Assembly (NCBI GenBank): GCA_030015575.1
Contig: CM057346.1
Coordinates: forward strand, 561,540,315 to 561,604,314
DNA length: 64,000 bases
Reading direction: 5' to 3'
Origin: Agapanthus africanus
Taxonomy: Eukaryota > Streptophyta > Magnoliopsida > Asparagales > Amaryllidaceae
The notes beneath the pieces are model-generated. The model made no database searches, had not been told where the DNA came from, and saw nothing but the letters and a program-made list of their open reading frames with translations. The position numbers were made by a program, and so were the translations under genes. Each line of letters opens with the position of its first letter. Within the stretch, counting starts at the first letter, position 1. Below are positions 10,692 through 22,546 of the stretch, piece by piece.

Positions 10692-11075
10692 ATATCAGAC
10701 ACAATTATTTATTTTTCTTTTTCTTTTTAACTTTTTAGAAGCCCAAAAGATTGCACGTGCAATACACGGGGAAATGAAAAGTTCAGTAAAATCAAACATG
10801 TGCAAAATGGTTTACACACAGAATAACCCACATGGCACGAATCTCGAGGCCAAAGCTCGAGATTCGACCGGCCAAGCCGACCAATAGGCCGGCGGGGATG
10901 GTCATGATGAGGCCATTTTGATCCGTGCTTTGCACACATATCTCTTCAACTCCCCTCAACTTCTCCGCACTGTTTGATTTCCCTGCAATCAAACAGAGAC
11001 CTTTTATTTCATCATTTAATATCATTTCAATGCTTTTTAATCCACATTTTTAATTCTCAAATCCTCATTCTCCAC

Positions 11076-11086
11076 GATAAATACCA
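11076..11086 (+). promoter_or_regulatory. TATA-like element of X1 5' LTR
   Basis: CGATAAATACC is followed ~30 bases later by an 'agctcttcaccattctg' region and a CT-rich leader. The same word, CATAAATACC, is at 19038-19047 in the 3' LTR, and a reverse form lies near 16563 in the solo LTR. A pol II start near 11110 is inferred. Confidence 0.5.
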
Positions 11087-13650
11087 CCCCATACTCTAGC
11101 TCTTCACCATTCTGAAAATTCTAGCAAAAGCTCTCTCAAAAGTTCCTAAGTGCAAGTGGAGTTAGCGAGCAAGCTTCTTCCGTTGAAAATTGAAACCGAT
11201 TCCGGAGCTCCCGTGACACCACGAACCCTCCCACCTCTTCTTTAACCTCTTCTTGATATATTCAAACCGTATGTCCCTCCCAAACTCTTTTTATTTTCAT
11301 TGAAATTCAACTTTAAAACTTATATCGGTAAGTGGAGTTATTACCGATATCTTTTTCTAAACCCTAGAAACTTCTTCTCCTTTATACCTTGTTCAACTAA
11401 ATTTTTACACATTACTTGTAAGCTTAAATACCAATGTTTATAATCAAGTTTAACCAAGAATCTCATGTGAAACATCCATAATTAAACGTTTTCATTAAAA
11501 TACCTTGAATTTTAATATCACCATTTTTAGTTTCGTTAAAACTATACCTTTAGGAAAAACTTCACGGGGTAACGAACTACCCCACACAAACACTTTGGTT
11601 TCATAGCACGATACCTCTTTGTATGTATTTTGTCCCGAAGAATGATCTTACAATAAAATACCACATACTTTAAAACCGAGTTTCTTTTAAAACAGTATTT
11701 CATATTTTTTTGCAATTATGCATCTACAACTCTTGTTAGGAGACCCGCTAATGGATGGTGCGGATTATCGCACATCCCGAGGATAGTAGAACGAGATGCA
11801 GCAATTCTCATGGAGTATTCGATCTCGAAATGATAAAAATACGGCTTTTAAGATAAACGAATTTTTAAATTAAAACTAATTTTTCTAAAAATTAAAAATT
11901 TACATAAAATTATAAAATCATATTTTCATTAGATTATGAAACTATATTTTTATAAAAATGAAAGATTAAAAAATGTCAATAAAATACCATCAAGTTACTA
12001 AAAAGACTAGTTTTCACTAAAATACCATAAACTTTTGAAAGCTAAGTATTTATCATGAAAATACCAAAATACTCAAAACACTTGCTCATGAAAATCCTAA
12101 GTAATACAAATAACTCTCGAGGTTTTATTTTTAATCCATATTAATATATTTTTCATAAAACTCCTTTGAGATATACAAAAAAATATTTAAGAATTCTAGT
12201 AAATATGGGTTTAAGCGGGATCAATTCTCTTGAGTCGCAGGGAGCCTGAGGAAGTGAATGCTTGCCTATTCATGTTAGAAAACTTAACATGGGTTATCAA
12301 TGGCAATTTTCTTGGAAAAAGACACAAATCCTGCCGTCCATGTGCAACAGTTGCCGATTACTCCCGAACCTAAGAATTCAAGAGTTATGTCAGTTTATAA
12401 GTGTTTGACTCAATCTGAGTCCAACCTCAAACCTGAATCCAAAATCAAACACGAATACTTGATCAAGAACTTGAACACTCGAAATCAATATCCAACTCAA
12501 ACATGTATACTTGACTTGACCTGACCGAACCATGATTATAATTTGACCTGAACTTAATATGAATACCAGAACACAATGGTTGCTAATGAAACTGACTTGA
12601 CTCGATCCATGAATACAACTTAATATGAATATATGAACACTTGACATGAATACTTGATATTGACATGAACTCAATCTTGCCACTTGATGTATTCATGAAT
12701 TCGAGCAAGGTTATTAATTTTAACTGTAACGTAAAATACACGGGGTGTTGGGGTATTTCATGTGTGAATCCAACGAAATCTCTGGAGTTCCCTTAGATCA
12801 TGAACCCATGTCTACTAACACAAGTAAGCTATCATGAGGGCCCGTGTTTCCTTACTCCTGTATTATAACCCGTTGAGTTTGGAATACTTCAATACTAGAT
12901 TGAAATCTCGTTACTAACTTTTGATTCGGGACCGTGGTTCCTTACCCTTAAATTACAGCCTGTAGCGTTCGAGCACACTCTTTAGATTGATTTACATTAG
13001 CCCTTAAACTTACGTTACATTAGTTGACCCATGTAAAGACTTTTTATGATACTTACATTCACTATACCTACACCACACGGCCATACTATACTCATGTTAT
13101 TTTGCCATGATATATGTATAAAGAACTGCATGTTAAATAGAATTTCCATGCTTATATTAAATGACATGTTTAAACAACATATCTCTCAGTCCATTACTTC
13201 ATGATATACATTTTCTTTATCATTAGACTTCACACCCAAATTCTTGGGGACTTACCGAGCGAAAGTTCGCTGCCAGGCATTCCACCCATCTTTGTTTCTT
13301 GGAATGCTCGTCAGATACTGTAGAGACCGAGGAGGTGGATACCACCGAGGAGGAACACGATCAGATCACGACTCAGGACTAGACTACTTATCTTCTTTTT
13401 CAGTATATGTATGCCACCTGTTTAGACATTTCTCTTCTTGTATTTTCTTTCAGTTGAACTCATGTATTGTAAATGAATCAAGTTGAATGTAAATAAAGTT
13501 GTTGAAGTTTAAATCTCATGTTAATTTCTTGTCATTTTATATTGCTCAATTATGCTTAGTGTATTTATTCCGGGAAATGTCCTTCTCGAAATAAATACGT
13601 CGCGGGCTTGCCACGTCACCATTTCCTTTTATTGGGAAGCGGGGCGTGAA

Positions 13651-13796
13651 AGGTTTTGTTGGTGGCCCATGCAGGTCAGTTCTGCATGAAATCGTAAGTA
13701 ATATATCATAAGAAATATGAAATTCTATAACTTTATATTTCTTGCAATTCAATTTCCATTGAATCTATCCTAATATTTTTTTCTCTATCTAAGGTG
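13651..13796 (+). other. X1 leader between LTR and gag
   Basis: It begins 'aggttttgttggtggcccat', which matches the leader of X2 (63502-63684, minus). 'tggtggcccatgcaggtc' could be the primer site as it starts TGG, but I could not match it to a known tRNA. No ORF. Confidence 0.6.
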
Positions 13797-15168
13797 ATGG
13801 ATTCTTCCTACAACACTAGCACTAACGTTCATAGAAGTTGTTACGCCTCGCTTCTCAGTATACGGAGAAGGAGAAGCGGCGAGGCCCGCGACGTATTTAC
13901 TCAGAAGTAAATACGTTAAGTGTAAATAAGCAATATAAATGAATAAAACAAGAATTACAAGAGATATAATAAAACAACAACTTTTTATTGATAAACATTC
14001 TTTATATACAACTGAAAAGTAAATACAATGCTGGAAAGCAATGCCTAAATAATGGCATATGAACTGAAAGTAAAGTAAGTATAAGTAGATCCAGAACTCT
14101 GTATTTTCAGTAAATTGCTCCAAATCGTCCTGCCTGGGCTCGATCTCTTGAGATTCGGGTCCTCCTGAAAACATTCCAAAGAAAGAAGAAATATGAATGT
14201 CGTCAGCGAACTAGCGCTCAGTAAGTCCCAAGAAGTAGAATAGAAATAGACAGGTAAGAGAATAGAATAGTTAACTTATATGTTTGTTATGCTAATGTAG
14301 TTGTTTGTAGTTTGGTACAGAATGTGCCAGTGTATACGAGAGGAGTCCAACTTGCTCTGTGGACTAAGGTAACGTATAGTACAAGGCCCCGTCAAAACCC
14401 ACGGGACAACGGCATATGATATTCATATAGGTGTCTTTTAGTGATCATCATCGTGCCACTTTTTACACATTCTATACCAGTCTACCCCTTTAAAACCCCG
14501 TAATATATATTGTTTTGTTTGTAGATATAAGACTTGCCAAGACCATGGTATAGATTGTTCACGTAAATGTATCAGGATATAAACAGATAGTCATGTAGTC
14601 AAGTTCAAGATATATCCATGGTTTGGTCAAGTCAAGACATGTTGCATGTTTGTATAGCTCTGGTATTCATGTTCACGTTCAAGTATTCATATTTTGATAT
14701 ATTGGATTCATGTCGAGTTGGAGTTATGTTTGGATTGTATTCATATTTAGATTGTATTCAGATTAGACCGAGACTCAGATTGAGTCAGACACTTAAACAG
14801 ATTTGGGTCCTGAATTAGGTTTTTGAGTTATCAGCAACTGCTGCACATGGACGGCAGGATTTGTATCTTTTTCCAAGACAATTACCATTTGATAACCCTA
14901 GTTAGTTGTCTACCTTAAATAGGAAAGCACCCATTTTCTCCGGCTCCCTGAGGCTCAAGAGAATTGGTCCCGTTTAAACCTATATTTACTAGGGTCTTTA
15001 TTGTAATTTAATATAACTTAAGAAGGTTTTATGAAAAAATATTTTTGGTATACTTTCAAAATAAAACTCAAGTATTTATTTATGTTATTTAGAATTGTCA
15101 TAGATGTGGATTTTATATAATGAGGTATATTAGTGATTATATATATATATATATATATATATAGAATA

Positions 15169-15547
15169 ATGGGGGAAAGATGCCATATGAGAGAATTTTC
15201 TCTTATGGCGTCGAAAAAATACAACCTCCACCATTTTTTCCGACGATCGGCACCCATCATCATCATCGTTATCATCTAAGATGTAAATACACCAAATTTC
15301 ATGTGATTCCACCACTTTTTCACCGTTGAATTAGCAATGTAAAAAGTTCTATTGTCGGTAAACCATTAATTTTGCACCAATTAAATCAACGGTGAAAATA
15401 ATGGTATAATCACATCAAATTTGGTGTATCCATATCTTAGATAATAAAAATGGAAGTGATGTATGCCGATCGTCGAAATAAATCATGGAACATGTATTTT
15501 TCCGACACCATAGGAGGAAATTCCCTCCTATGGCACCTTTCCTCCAT
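15169..15547. mobile_element. MITE copy 2
   Basis: Same family as 7074-7441: ends ATGGGGGAAAGATGCC and GGCACCTTTCCTCCAT, with TA on both sides (15167-15168, 15548-15549), the 'gacgatcgg' words in both arms and the loop 'ttctattgtcggtaaacc'. It sits at a TA microsatellite inside the solo LTR, so it inserted after that LTR. Confidence 0.88.
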
Positions 15548-16957
15548 TAACCTTATATATATATTGAATAGTTCAAGGTATTTTAGTGTAAACTTGACTT
15601 GATGGATTCTTGATGGTATTTTCATGAAACTTGTAATTCTTTTCTTTTGTTTAGAAAAAAACATGGAATTTATTATATATTTAAAATAGATGTATATATA
15701 ATTATTAAAAATAAAATTTATTTATTAATAGAAAATCACGTTTTTATTAAAAATTGCATTAAAAATTCAATCGTGATCGTATACTTCGTGAGGAGGTCTG
15801 CATCCCGCCTTACTAGTCCGATGGATGTGCGATAATCTGCACGTCCGATGGATGTGCGATAATCTGCACCAACCGAATCGGATTCCTCAAAAGTGGGTTG
15901 TAAAGACGCAATCACAAGGAATTTAAATAACACAATTTAAAGAATACTGTTTTTTAATAGTTTATGTTATTTTGATGTAAAAATCGTATTTGCCACAAAA
16001 TTGTTGTTCAAAGGAATTATGCTATGTCAAGATGCGTGTTTGTGAGAGGTAGGTCATTACCTCGTGATATTTTTCTAAAGGTAATATAAGCAAGAATGAT
16101 TAAATGATATCATATGTAACTTTATGGTATTTAAGCGTAAAAGCTTAATAAAAGTTGTTTTACATGGAGTTTTAAATTGAAACCTATTTCTAAAAATTGT
16201 CTAATGATTAACAAGTAAGGTTTGATGATTTGGATGATTGGTTCTTAAAAAAAATTGCAATTCTAAAGAGAATAGAATTTAAAGATCGGTATAACTCCAC
16301 TTACCGATGTGATTTGAAAAAGTGAAGTTTTATAATAGAAAGAGAAGTATAGAGATGAAACTTACTAGTTGTTTGGTTTAAGAAAAGAGAGATGAAGAGT
16401 TTGAGGTCGTTGTGGTGTCGTGGAGTCGCCAGAAACGTTTCGAATCCTTTCCAGAACTTGATCTAGTGCTAACTCCACTTGTACCCTTCTTTGTCTTGGA
16501 AATTTTTGAGAATTTTTAACAAGAGATTTCACAATGAAGAGGGCTAGGGTATGATGTTTTATTTATCGGGTAAAATTAGGGGTTTTTGAGAATTGAAGAG
16601 AGAATTAAAAAATGCATTTAAACTTGGATTAAAGGAATTTTAATCTCTCTGTTAATTTACAGGGAAATCAAACAGTATAGGAGTAGTGGGGGTAGGCCAA
16701 GGGACCGGGATGCAGAGTCAGGGGGCATTTGCAATGGGGGGGAGGGGCCCGGCGGCGCCGGCCCAAATGGAAATCTCGCAGGCCATTGGGTGGGGGTTAG
16801 GCTATGGATTTGTGCCACGTATCTAGCTCGGTTCATATAACATTGTGCATATGTTTGATTTTCTGTGACTTTTCATTTTACGTGTATTGCACGTGTAAAC
16901 TTTTGGGCTTCCAAAAAGTTTAAAAGAAAAATCATTAAAAATAATATGTGGCTGATA

Positions 16958-17012
16958 GGATTCGAACACAGGGGCTACGTCACAGCCGTGCAAGGCTTTA
17001 TCAATGAGCTAC
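16958..17012 (-). promoter_or_regulatory. tRNA-like A-box/B-box module in the X solo LTR
   Basis: Read on the minus strand: GTAGCTCATTGATAAAGC (A-box) and GTTCGAATCC (16967-16958), an exact match to the B-box core GTTCGANTCC. Same LTR position as in X1. Confidence 0.65.
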
Positions 17013-18284
17013 AAGTTGTTTCTTGTTGTTTTCAAACAAAAATAATACTTAAAATATACTTAGGCTTGCAAATACTCCATTCTGTACATTAATTTTAAAA
17101 TTTTTGTACAATCAAAACAGTGTCGTTACAGAAATACACCACCACAACCTACCCTTACCATTTTACCATCTCTACCTACCATAACCGCTCCATTGACAGA
17201 AGAAACGATGCTTTTAGAGGCTATCAAAAGCCTACTCGAGGGTCAGGGGCTCAAAGCACGATTTTGCAGGAGTAGACCGCTCTCCTTCAACAAAGTTTCA
17301 ACCGCTCTGAAGCAGAAGCACCGGGAGTGAAAAAATTTCGAGTATTACACCCACAGAACTTCTCAAGGAAAGAGAAACTGCTTGAAGCCGAGGAATGGAC
17401 TCAGAACATAGAAGATGATCTAGCCGCAGCCTATGTCCCAGAGGTTGCTGGGGTCAGAATAGAAAAACTCCAGCTTACTGACAATGCCAGAGTCTGGTAG
17501 AAGGACGAGGAGAGCCGTCTTGAGCATCCTATCGAGTGGATAACTTTCCGTGATCTTTTTGACGCCGGGTATTTTCCGGAAACTGTACACTTTGAGATGG
17601 AACATTAGTTAATTCACCTGCAACATGGATCCATATGGGATAAGTCGGTGGATGAGTATGATGCAGAATTCACTATGCTCAGCAGATTCTCTCCCCATCT
17701 AATTCCTACTACAGAAATCAGAGTCAGGCGTTTCCAGCAAGGATTAGACCCTGAGATCCAGGATGCCCTAGCAAAGGGAGAATACCTAACATATGAAGAA
17801 GTTTTGAAGTCAGCCCGTCGCTATGAAGCTGTTATTAAGAAGAAGGGAAGGCCACAGTCGGTTGGTATGAAACGTCCCGCCAACCAGATTGCTGGAGGAG
17901 TCTCTTCTAGGCCAACTCTCACAGCGCCAACCATGAGGCCAGGAGGATTATTTTCCGAGACTGAACCAAACTTTTGTATCTATTATAAGAGGACCGAATA
18001 TCAAGTCAAAGATTGTCGTCGAGCAAATGGTCTTTGTTTAATATGTGGATCACCCTCACACATTGTAAGAACTTGCCCACACAAATAAACTGGTCCAGTC
18101 CCCGCAGCTAGACCGGCTATTCAAGCTCCATCTACTCGGTTAGCCCTTCCTGCACCACCTCTACACGGACCACCTTTACCTCTTCAGCCATCGATGTACC
18201 AGCGTGCACAGAGAAATGTGCAGAGACATCATGTTTTCACTTTGGCGGCCATAGAGGCCGAAACTATAGGTCAAGATAACACTG

Positions 18285-18371
18285 GTAAATCTCTTCCCAT
18301 CTTTTTCAGCCGTTTCAAGTTCTTGCATTCTTTCATTCTTTCATCTACCCAAACATTTTTATGCACTTTTG
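18285..18371 (+). other. Intron-like segment between gag and protease, X1
   Basis: The 87-bp segment begins GTAAAT after ...AACACTG and is pyrimidine-rich. It ends CACTTTTG before GTACAATATCAGTAG; the expected AG is TG here, so the acceptor looks lost. X2 has an 88-bp segment at the same codon (62133-62220). Confidence 0.7.
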
Positions 18372-18406
18372 GTACAATATCAGTAGTTCCTTCACCACTG
18401 CTTTAA

Positions 18407-18468
18407 TCAAATTTCTCTTGAATCTGTTACAACATCCTTGTATACATTTCAAGGAAGAATTTTTTTAT
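18407..18468 (+). other. X1 3' non-coding remnant
   Basis: Short AT-rich stretch between the protease stub and the PPT. The junction where pol was lost must lie near its start; no signal marks it. Confidence 0.5.
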
Positions 18469-18481
18469 AAGGAGGATAGAA
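18469..18481 (+). other. Polypurine tract of X1
   Basis: AAGGAGGATAGAA lies directly before TGTAACGAC of the 3' LTR. Position and purine content are those of a plus-strand primer site. Confidence 0.85.
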
Positions 18482-18597
18482 TGTAACGACTCTGAAATCT
18501 CTGTACGGAAATTCTTCTGTTAATATACAGAAAAGAGTTTGACAGCCTGTATATGAGTCATAAGTCAGTTTTGTTAAATAAAAACAAGAAACCACTT

Positions 18598-18653
18598 GTA
18601 GCTCACTGGTAAAGCCTTTGCACTGTAGTGACGTAGCCTGTGTGTTCGATTCC
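18598..18653 (+). promoter_or_regulatory. tRNA-like A-box/B-box module in X1 3' LTR
   Basis: GTAGCTCACTGGTAAAGC at 18598 and GTTCGATTCC at 18644-18653; the interval matches the 5' LTR copy. Confidence 0.65.
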
Positions 18654-20125
18654 CATCAGTCACAATTATTTTTTCTCAATTTTCTTTTTAACTTTTTGGA
18701 AGCCTAAAAGGTTGCACGTGCAATACACGGGGAAATGAAAAGTTCAGAAAAATCAAACATGTGCAAAATGGTGTACACACATAATAACCCACATGGCATG
18801 AATCTCGAGGCCAGAGCTTGAGATCCGACTAGCCAATTTGACGAGTAGGCCGGCGTGAAGGGTCATGACGAGGCCATTTTGATCCGTGCTTTGCACACAT
18901 GTCTCTTCAACTCCCCTCAATTCTTCTGCACTGTTTGATTTCCCTGCAATTAAACAGAGACCTTTCATTTCACCATTTAATATCATTTTAATGATTTTTA
19001 ATCCACATTTTTAATTCCCAAACCCTAATTCTCTACCATAAATACCACTCTATGCCCTAACTCTTCACCATTCTGAAAATTCTAGCAAAAACTCTGTCAA
19101 AAGTTCGTAAGTGCAAGTGGAGTAAAGTGGAGTTAGCGAGCAAGCTTCTTCCGTCGAAAATCGAAACCGATTCCGGAGCTCCCGCAACACCACGAAGCCT
19201 CCCTGCTCTTCCTTAACCTCTTCTTGATATAGTCAAACCGTAAGTCCCTCCCAAACTCTTTTTCTTTTCATTGAAAGTCAACTTTAAAACTTATTTCGGT
19301 AAGTGGAGTTATTATCGATATCTTTTTCTAAACCCTAGAAAATCCTTCTCTTTTATACTTTGTTCAACCAAATTTTTATACATTACTTGTAACCTTAAAT
19401 ACCAATGTTTAAAATCAAGTTTAACCATGAATCTCATGTGAAACATTCATAATTAAACTTTTTTATTAAAATACCTTGAATTTTAATATCACTTCTTTTA
19501 GTTTCGTAAAACTATACCTTTAGGAAAAACTTCACACGGTAACGACCTACCCCACACGAACACTTTGGTTTCATAGCACGATACATCTTTATATGTATTT
19601 TGTCTCGAAGAATGACCTTACAATAAAATACTACATACTTTAAAACTGGGTTTCTTTTAAAACGGTATTTCCTATTCCTTTGCAATTATGCATTTACAAC
19701 CCTCGTTCGGGGACCTGCTAATGGATGGTGTGGATTATCGCACATCTGGAAGATAGTAGAACGAGATGCAGCACTCCTCACGGAGTATCTATCTCGAAAG
19801 GATATAAATACGGTATTTAAGAAAAACAAATTTTTTAATTAAAACTATTTTTTCTAAAAATTAAAAAAATTATATAAAATTATAAATTCATATCTTCATT
19901 ATATTATGAAACTATATTCTTATAAAAATGAAAGATTAAAAAATGTCAATAAAATACCATCAAGCTACTAAAAAGACTAGTTTTCACTAAAATACCATAA
20001 ACTTTTGAAAACTAAGTATTTATCATGAAAATACCACAATACTCAAAACACATGCTCATGAAAACCCTAAGTAATATAAATCACCCTTGAGATTTTATTT
20101 TTAGTCCATATTAATATATTTTTAG

Positions 20126-20382
20126 TCCTTAGTCATGATTTGACACTTGTAAACTGATTTAATGCTTGAATTCTTAGATTCGGGAGTTATCGGCAACTGC
20201 TGCACATGGACGGCAGGATTTGTGTTTTTTTCCAAGACAATCGCTATTGATAACTCCTGTTAAGTTTTCTAATCTGAATAGACAAGCACTCACTTTCTCC
20301 GGCTTCCTGAGGCTCTAGAGAATTGATCTCGCTTAAACCCATATTTACTAGAATCCTTAAATATTGTTTTGTATATCTCGAG
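20126..20382 (-). other. Inverted segment within X1 3' LTR
   Basis: Its reverse complement aligns with 12166-12425 of the 5' LTR, e.g. 'gccgtccatgtgca' and 'gagatatacaaaa' appear in opposite order and strand. The solo LTR and X2 fragments keep the 5' LTR arrangement, so the inversion is private to this copy. Confidence 0.88.
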
Positions 20383-20664
20383 GGGACTAGACTAATTATC
20401 CTCTCTTTCGGTATATGTATGCCACCTGTTTAGATATTTCTCTTCTTGTATTTTCTTTTAGTTGAACTTATGTATTGTAAACGAATCAAGTTGAATGTAA
20501 ATAAAATTGTTGAAGTTTAAATCTCATGTTAATTTCTTATCATTTTATATTGCTCAATTACGCTTAGCGTATTTATTTCAGAAAATGATCTTATCGAAAT
20601 AAATATATCGCGGGCCTGCCACGTCACCGTTTCCGTCTATTGGGAAGCGGGGCGTGATAATTGA

Positions 20665-22546
20665 ACAAAAAGAGAAAATTATGGCCTAAAACTATAGATG
20701 GTCTATTTATTGGCTATGCTATTAATAGTACCGCATGTCTTTTCTTAGTTATAAATTCGGATAGTAGTGAAATATCTTCCAATACAATAATGGAATCCAA
20801 AGATGCTATATTTTTTGAAAATGTATTTCCTATGAAACATAAATTGTCCAAATCTATTTCCATTGATGTTTCTAATAATATTGCATTTTCTAGCACTTCT
20901 ATAATTTATGTCCATGAAAATAATTCAGAATCAAGAATAGGAAAAAGGACTAGAAAACAGAAAATTTTGGTGATGATTTTTATCCTTTTTTGGCTGATAT
21001 TTTTCTCATTAAAAACGACCCTCAAACATATTCGGATGCTATGAAATCAATTGATGTCAATTTTTGAAAAGAGACAATTGATAGCGAAATGGATTCTATT
21101 ATTTCAAATAATACATGGGTTTTATGAAATTTGCCACCCGGTTGTAAAACCATAGGTTGCAAATGGATTTTTAGGAAAAAACCTAAACCCGATGGTACAA
21201 TTGATAAATTCAAAGCACATTTAGTCGCTAAAGGTTACACGCAGCTACAAGGCATTGTTTATTTCAATGTATATTCGCCAGTTTCTAGAATTTCTTCAAC
21301 ACGTGTATTTATTGCATTCTCTTCCATTTTCAAACTGGTGATGCATCAAATGGATGTAAAGGCTGTATTTTTTAAATGGCGATTTAGAGGAAGAAATCTA
21401 TATAGACCAACTCGAAGGGTTTATCACTCATGGTCAAGAAAATAAAGTATATAGATTAGTGAAATCATTGTATGGTCTTAAACAAAAAACAAAGCAATGG
21501 CACGACAAATTCAATAAAATAATTTTATCATATCGTTTTTCAATAAATGATTCCTATAAATGTGTATACATAAAAGTTGATGGTAATAATTATATCATTT
21601 TTTATCTTTATGTAGACGATATTTCAATTTTTGGCACAACTTTAAGGCTTGTACTTGAAACTAGAAAAATTCTTTCGAATAATTTTGTCATGAAGGACTT
21701 AGGAGAGGCTAATGTCATTTTGGAAATAAAATTAATTAAAACTGAAGATGGTATGATCCTGACACAGTCTTGTGATGTTGAAAAGCTTCTTAAAAAATTT
21801 AATTATTATAACAGTCATCCCGTGAGTACACATTTTAACTCTAATTTTCATTTGGATAAAAATGAAGGAGATAGTGTAAAAAACAATTAAAATACTCATG
21901 AATTATTGGTTGTTTTATGCATTTATCAAATTATACTAGACCGAATATATCTTATGCAGTGGGAAAACTCAGTAGATATACAAGTAATCCGAGTAAAGAT
22001 CATTGGAAAACACTTGATAGATTATTTAAGTATTTAAGAGGAACCGTTAATTATGGGTTGCATTATAAGGGATATCCAACCGTACTTGAAGGATATTGTG
22101 ATGCTAGTTGGATTGCCGATAAAGGCGAATCTAAAGCCACTAGCGAATATATCTTCACTTTTGGAGGTGGTGCAGTTTCTTGAAAATTCATGAAACAAAC
22201 TTTAATTTTGAGGTCAACAATGTAAGCAGAATTTATTGCTTTAGACTTTACGGCTACAGAGGCTGATTGGATGAGAAGTTTATCATCTAGGCTTCCTTTA
22301 ATAAATAAACCGATTCCTGCTATATTGCTTTATTGTGATAACCAGACATCTATTGCAAAAACAAAGAGTTCTGCTTGTGATGATAAAAAGAGGCGTATAA
22401 GAATTAGACACGACTCTTTACATGAATCTTATAAAGCAGGAACAATTACTTTTGATTATGTGAGATTAAACAATAATATTGCAGAAGGATTATCGAAAAA
22501 TAAAGTATATAAGTTCTTTTTAGGGATGAGACTTATGCCCATATAA
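20665..22546 (+). pseudogene. C1 RT and RNase H (3' part of pol)
   Basis: It resumes copia pol right after the X1 insertion with KRKLWPKTIDGLFIGYAINS and IMESKDAIFFENVFP, the usual integrase-RT linker. RT: NLPPGCKTIGCKWIFRKK, FKAHLVAKGYTQ, MHQMDVKAVFF, a frameshift near 21375, then VKSLYGLKQKTKQWH and YLYVDDISIF (catalytic YVDD at about 21610), MKDLGEANVILEIK. RNase H: TRPNISYAVGKLSRY, EGYCDASW (first acidic residue), TFGGGAVS followed by a stop, AEFIALDFTATEADW (E) and LLYCDNQTSI (D). It ends KFFLGMRLMPI at 22546. Stops lie at about 21067, 21127, 21890, 22183 and 22222. Confidence 0.9.

Larger units (their letters stand above)
10521..13650 (+). repeat. X1 5' LTR
   Basis: It starts TGTAATGACTCTGAAATC and ends AAGCGGGGCGTGAAA. 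It is the most complete copy of this LTR family in the window (~3.1 kb) and serves as the reference for the 3' LTR, the solo LTR and the X2 fragments. It contains a tRNA-like module, a TATA-like word and pyrimidine-rich leader sequence; acceptor-like words TTTTTCAG and TTTCTTTCAG lie near 13397-13453. Confidence 0.88.
13839..17130 (-). mobile_element. Solo LTR of the X family, antisense inside X1 gag
   Basis: On the plus strand it begins TGTTACGCCTCGCTTCTC and ends GTGTCGTTACA, the reverse of an X-family LTR. The flanks are GAAGT (13834-13838) and GAAAT (17131-17135), a 5-bp target duplication with one change. Removing it rejoins the gag reading NVHRNTPPP. It carries MITE copy 2 and a (TA)n run at 15139-15162. 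No internal sequence remains, so it is an LTR-LTR recombination product. Confidence 0.92.
13797..18406 (+). pseudogene. X1 gag, split by a solo LTR; short start of protease
   Basis: The ATG at 13797 starts MDSSYNTSTNV, matching the X2 gag start MDSPNNTSTNV. The solo LTR interrupts at 13838 and the text resumes at 17131 with TPPPQPTLTILPSLPT. Capsid pieces follow: LLEAIKSLLEGQ (17217), a frameshift, then EAPGVKKF, AEEWTQNIEDDLAA, DEESRLEHPIEWITFRDLF and, open from 17648, DEYDAEFTMLSRF. Stops lie at W* and EH*. Two zinc knuckles follow: CIYYKRTEYQVKDC (altered) and CLICGSPSHIVRTC (intact C-x2-C-x4-H-x4-C, about 18040-18081). The exon ends at 18284 with DNTG; after an 87-bp intron-like segment it continues TISVVPSPLL and stops at 18406. 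It is dead. Confidence 0.85.
10521..20659 (+). mobile_element. X1: gag-only Tekay-like gypsy element
   Basis: The 5' LTR is 10521-13650 and the 3' LTR 18482-20659, with gag between and a purine tract before the 3' LTR. The target duplication ATTGA is perfect at 10516-10520 and 20660-20664. Apart from the first residues of protease, all of pol is missing: from about 18406 the sequence runs straight into the PPT region. The gag is broken by an antisense solo LTR of the same family. X2 at the right end of the window is a relative with more protease. LTR termini are TGTAACGACTCTG and GCGGGGCGTGAtA. Confidence 0.92.
18482..20659 (+). repeat. X1 3' LTR, rearranged
   Basis: It follows the 5' LTR closely to about 20125. 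Then about 257 bp are inverted relative to the 5' LTR, and some 950 bp (12426-13376 of the 5' copy) are missing. It rejoins at 'gactagactaattatcc' and ends GCGGGGCGTGATA. It is therefore ~1 kb shorter than the 5' LTR. Confidence 0.88.

Noticed and set aside
10637..10700. Possible tRNA gene
   Set aside because: A- and B-boxes are present but no acceptor or anticodon stems pair, and the same words occur in each LTR copy.
15437..15933. Small ORFs across MITE copy 2 and flanking LTR
   Set aside because: Span the MITE boundary and AT-rich LTR; no conserved peptide in the other LTR copies.
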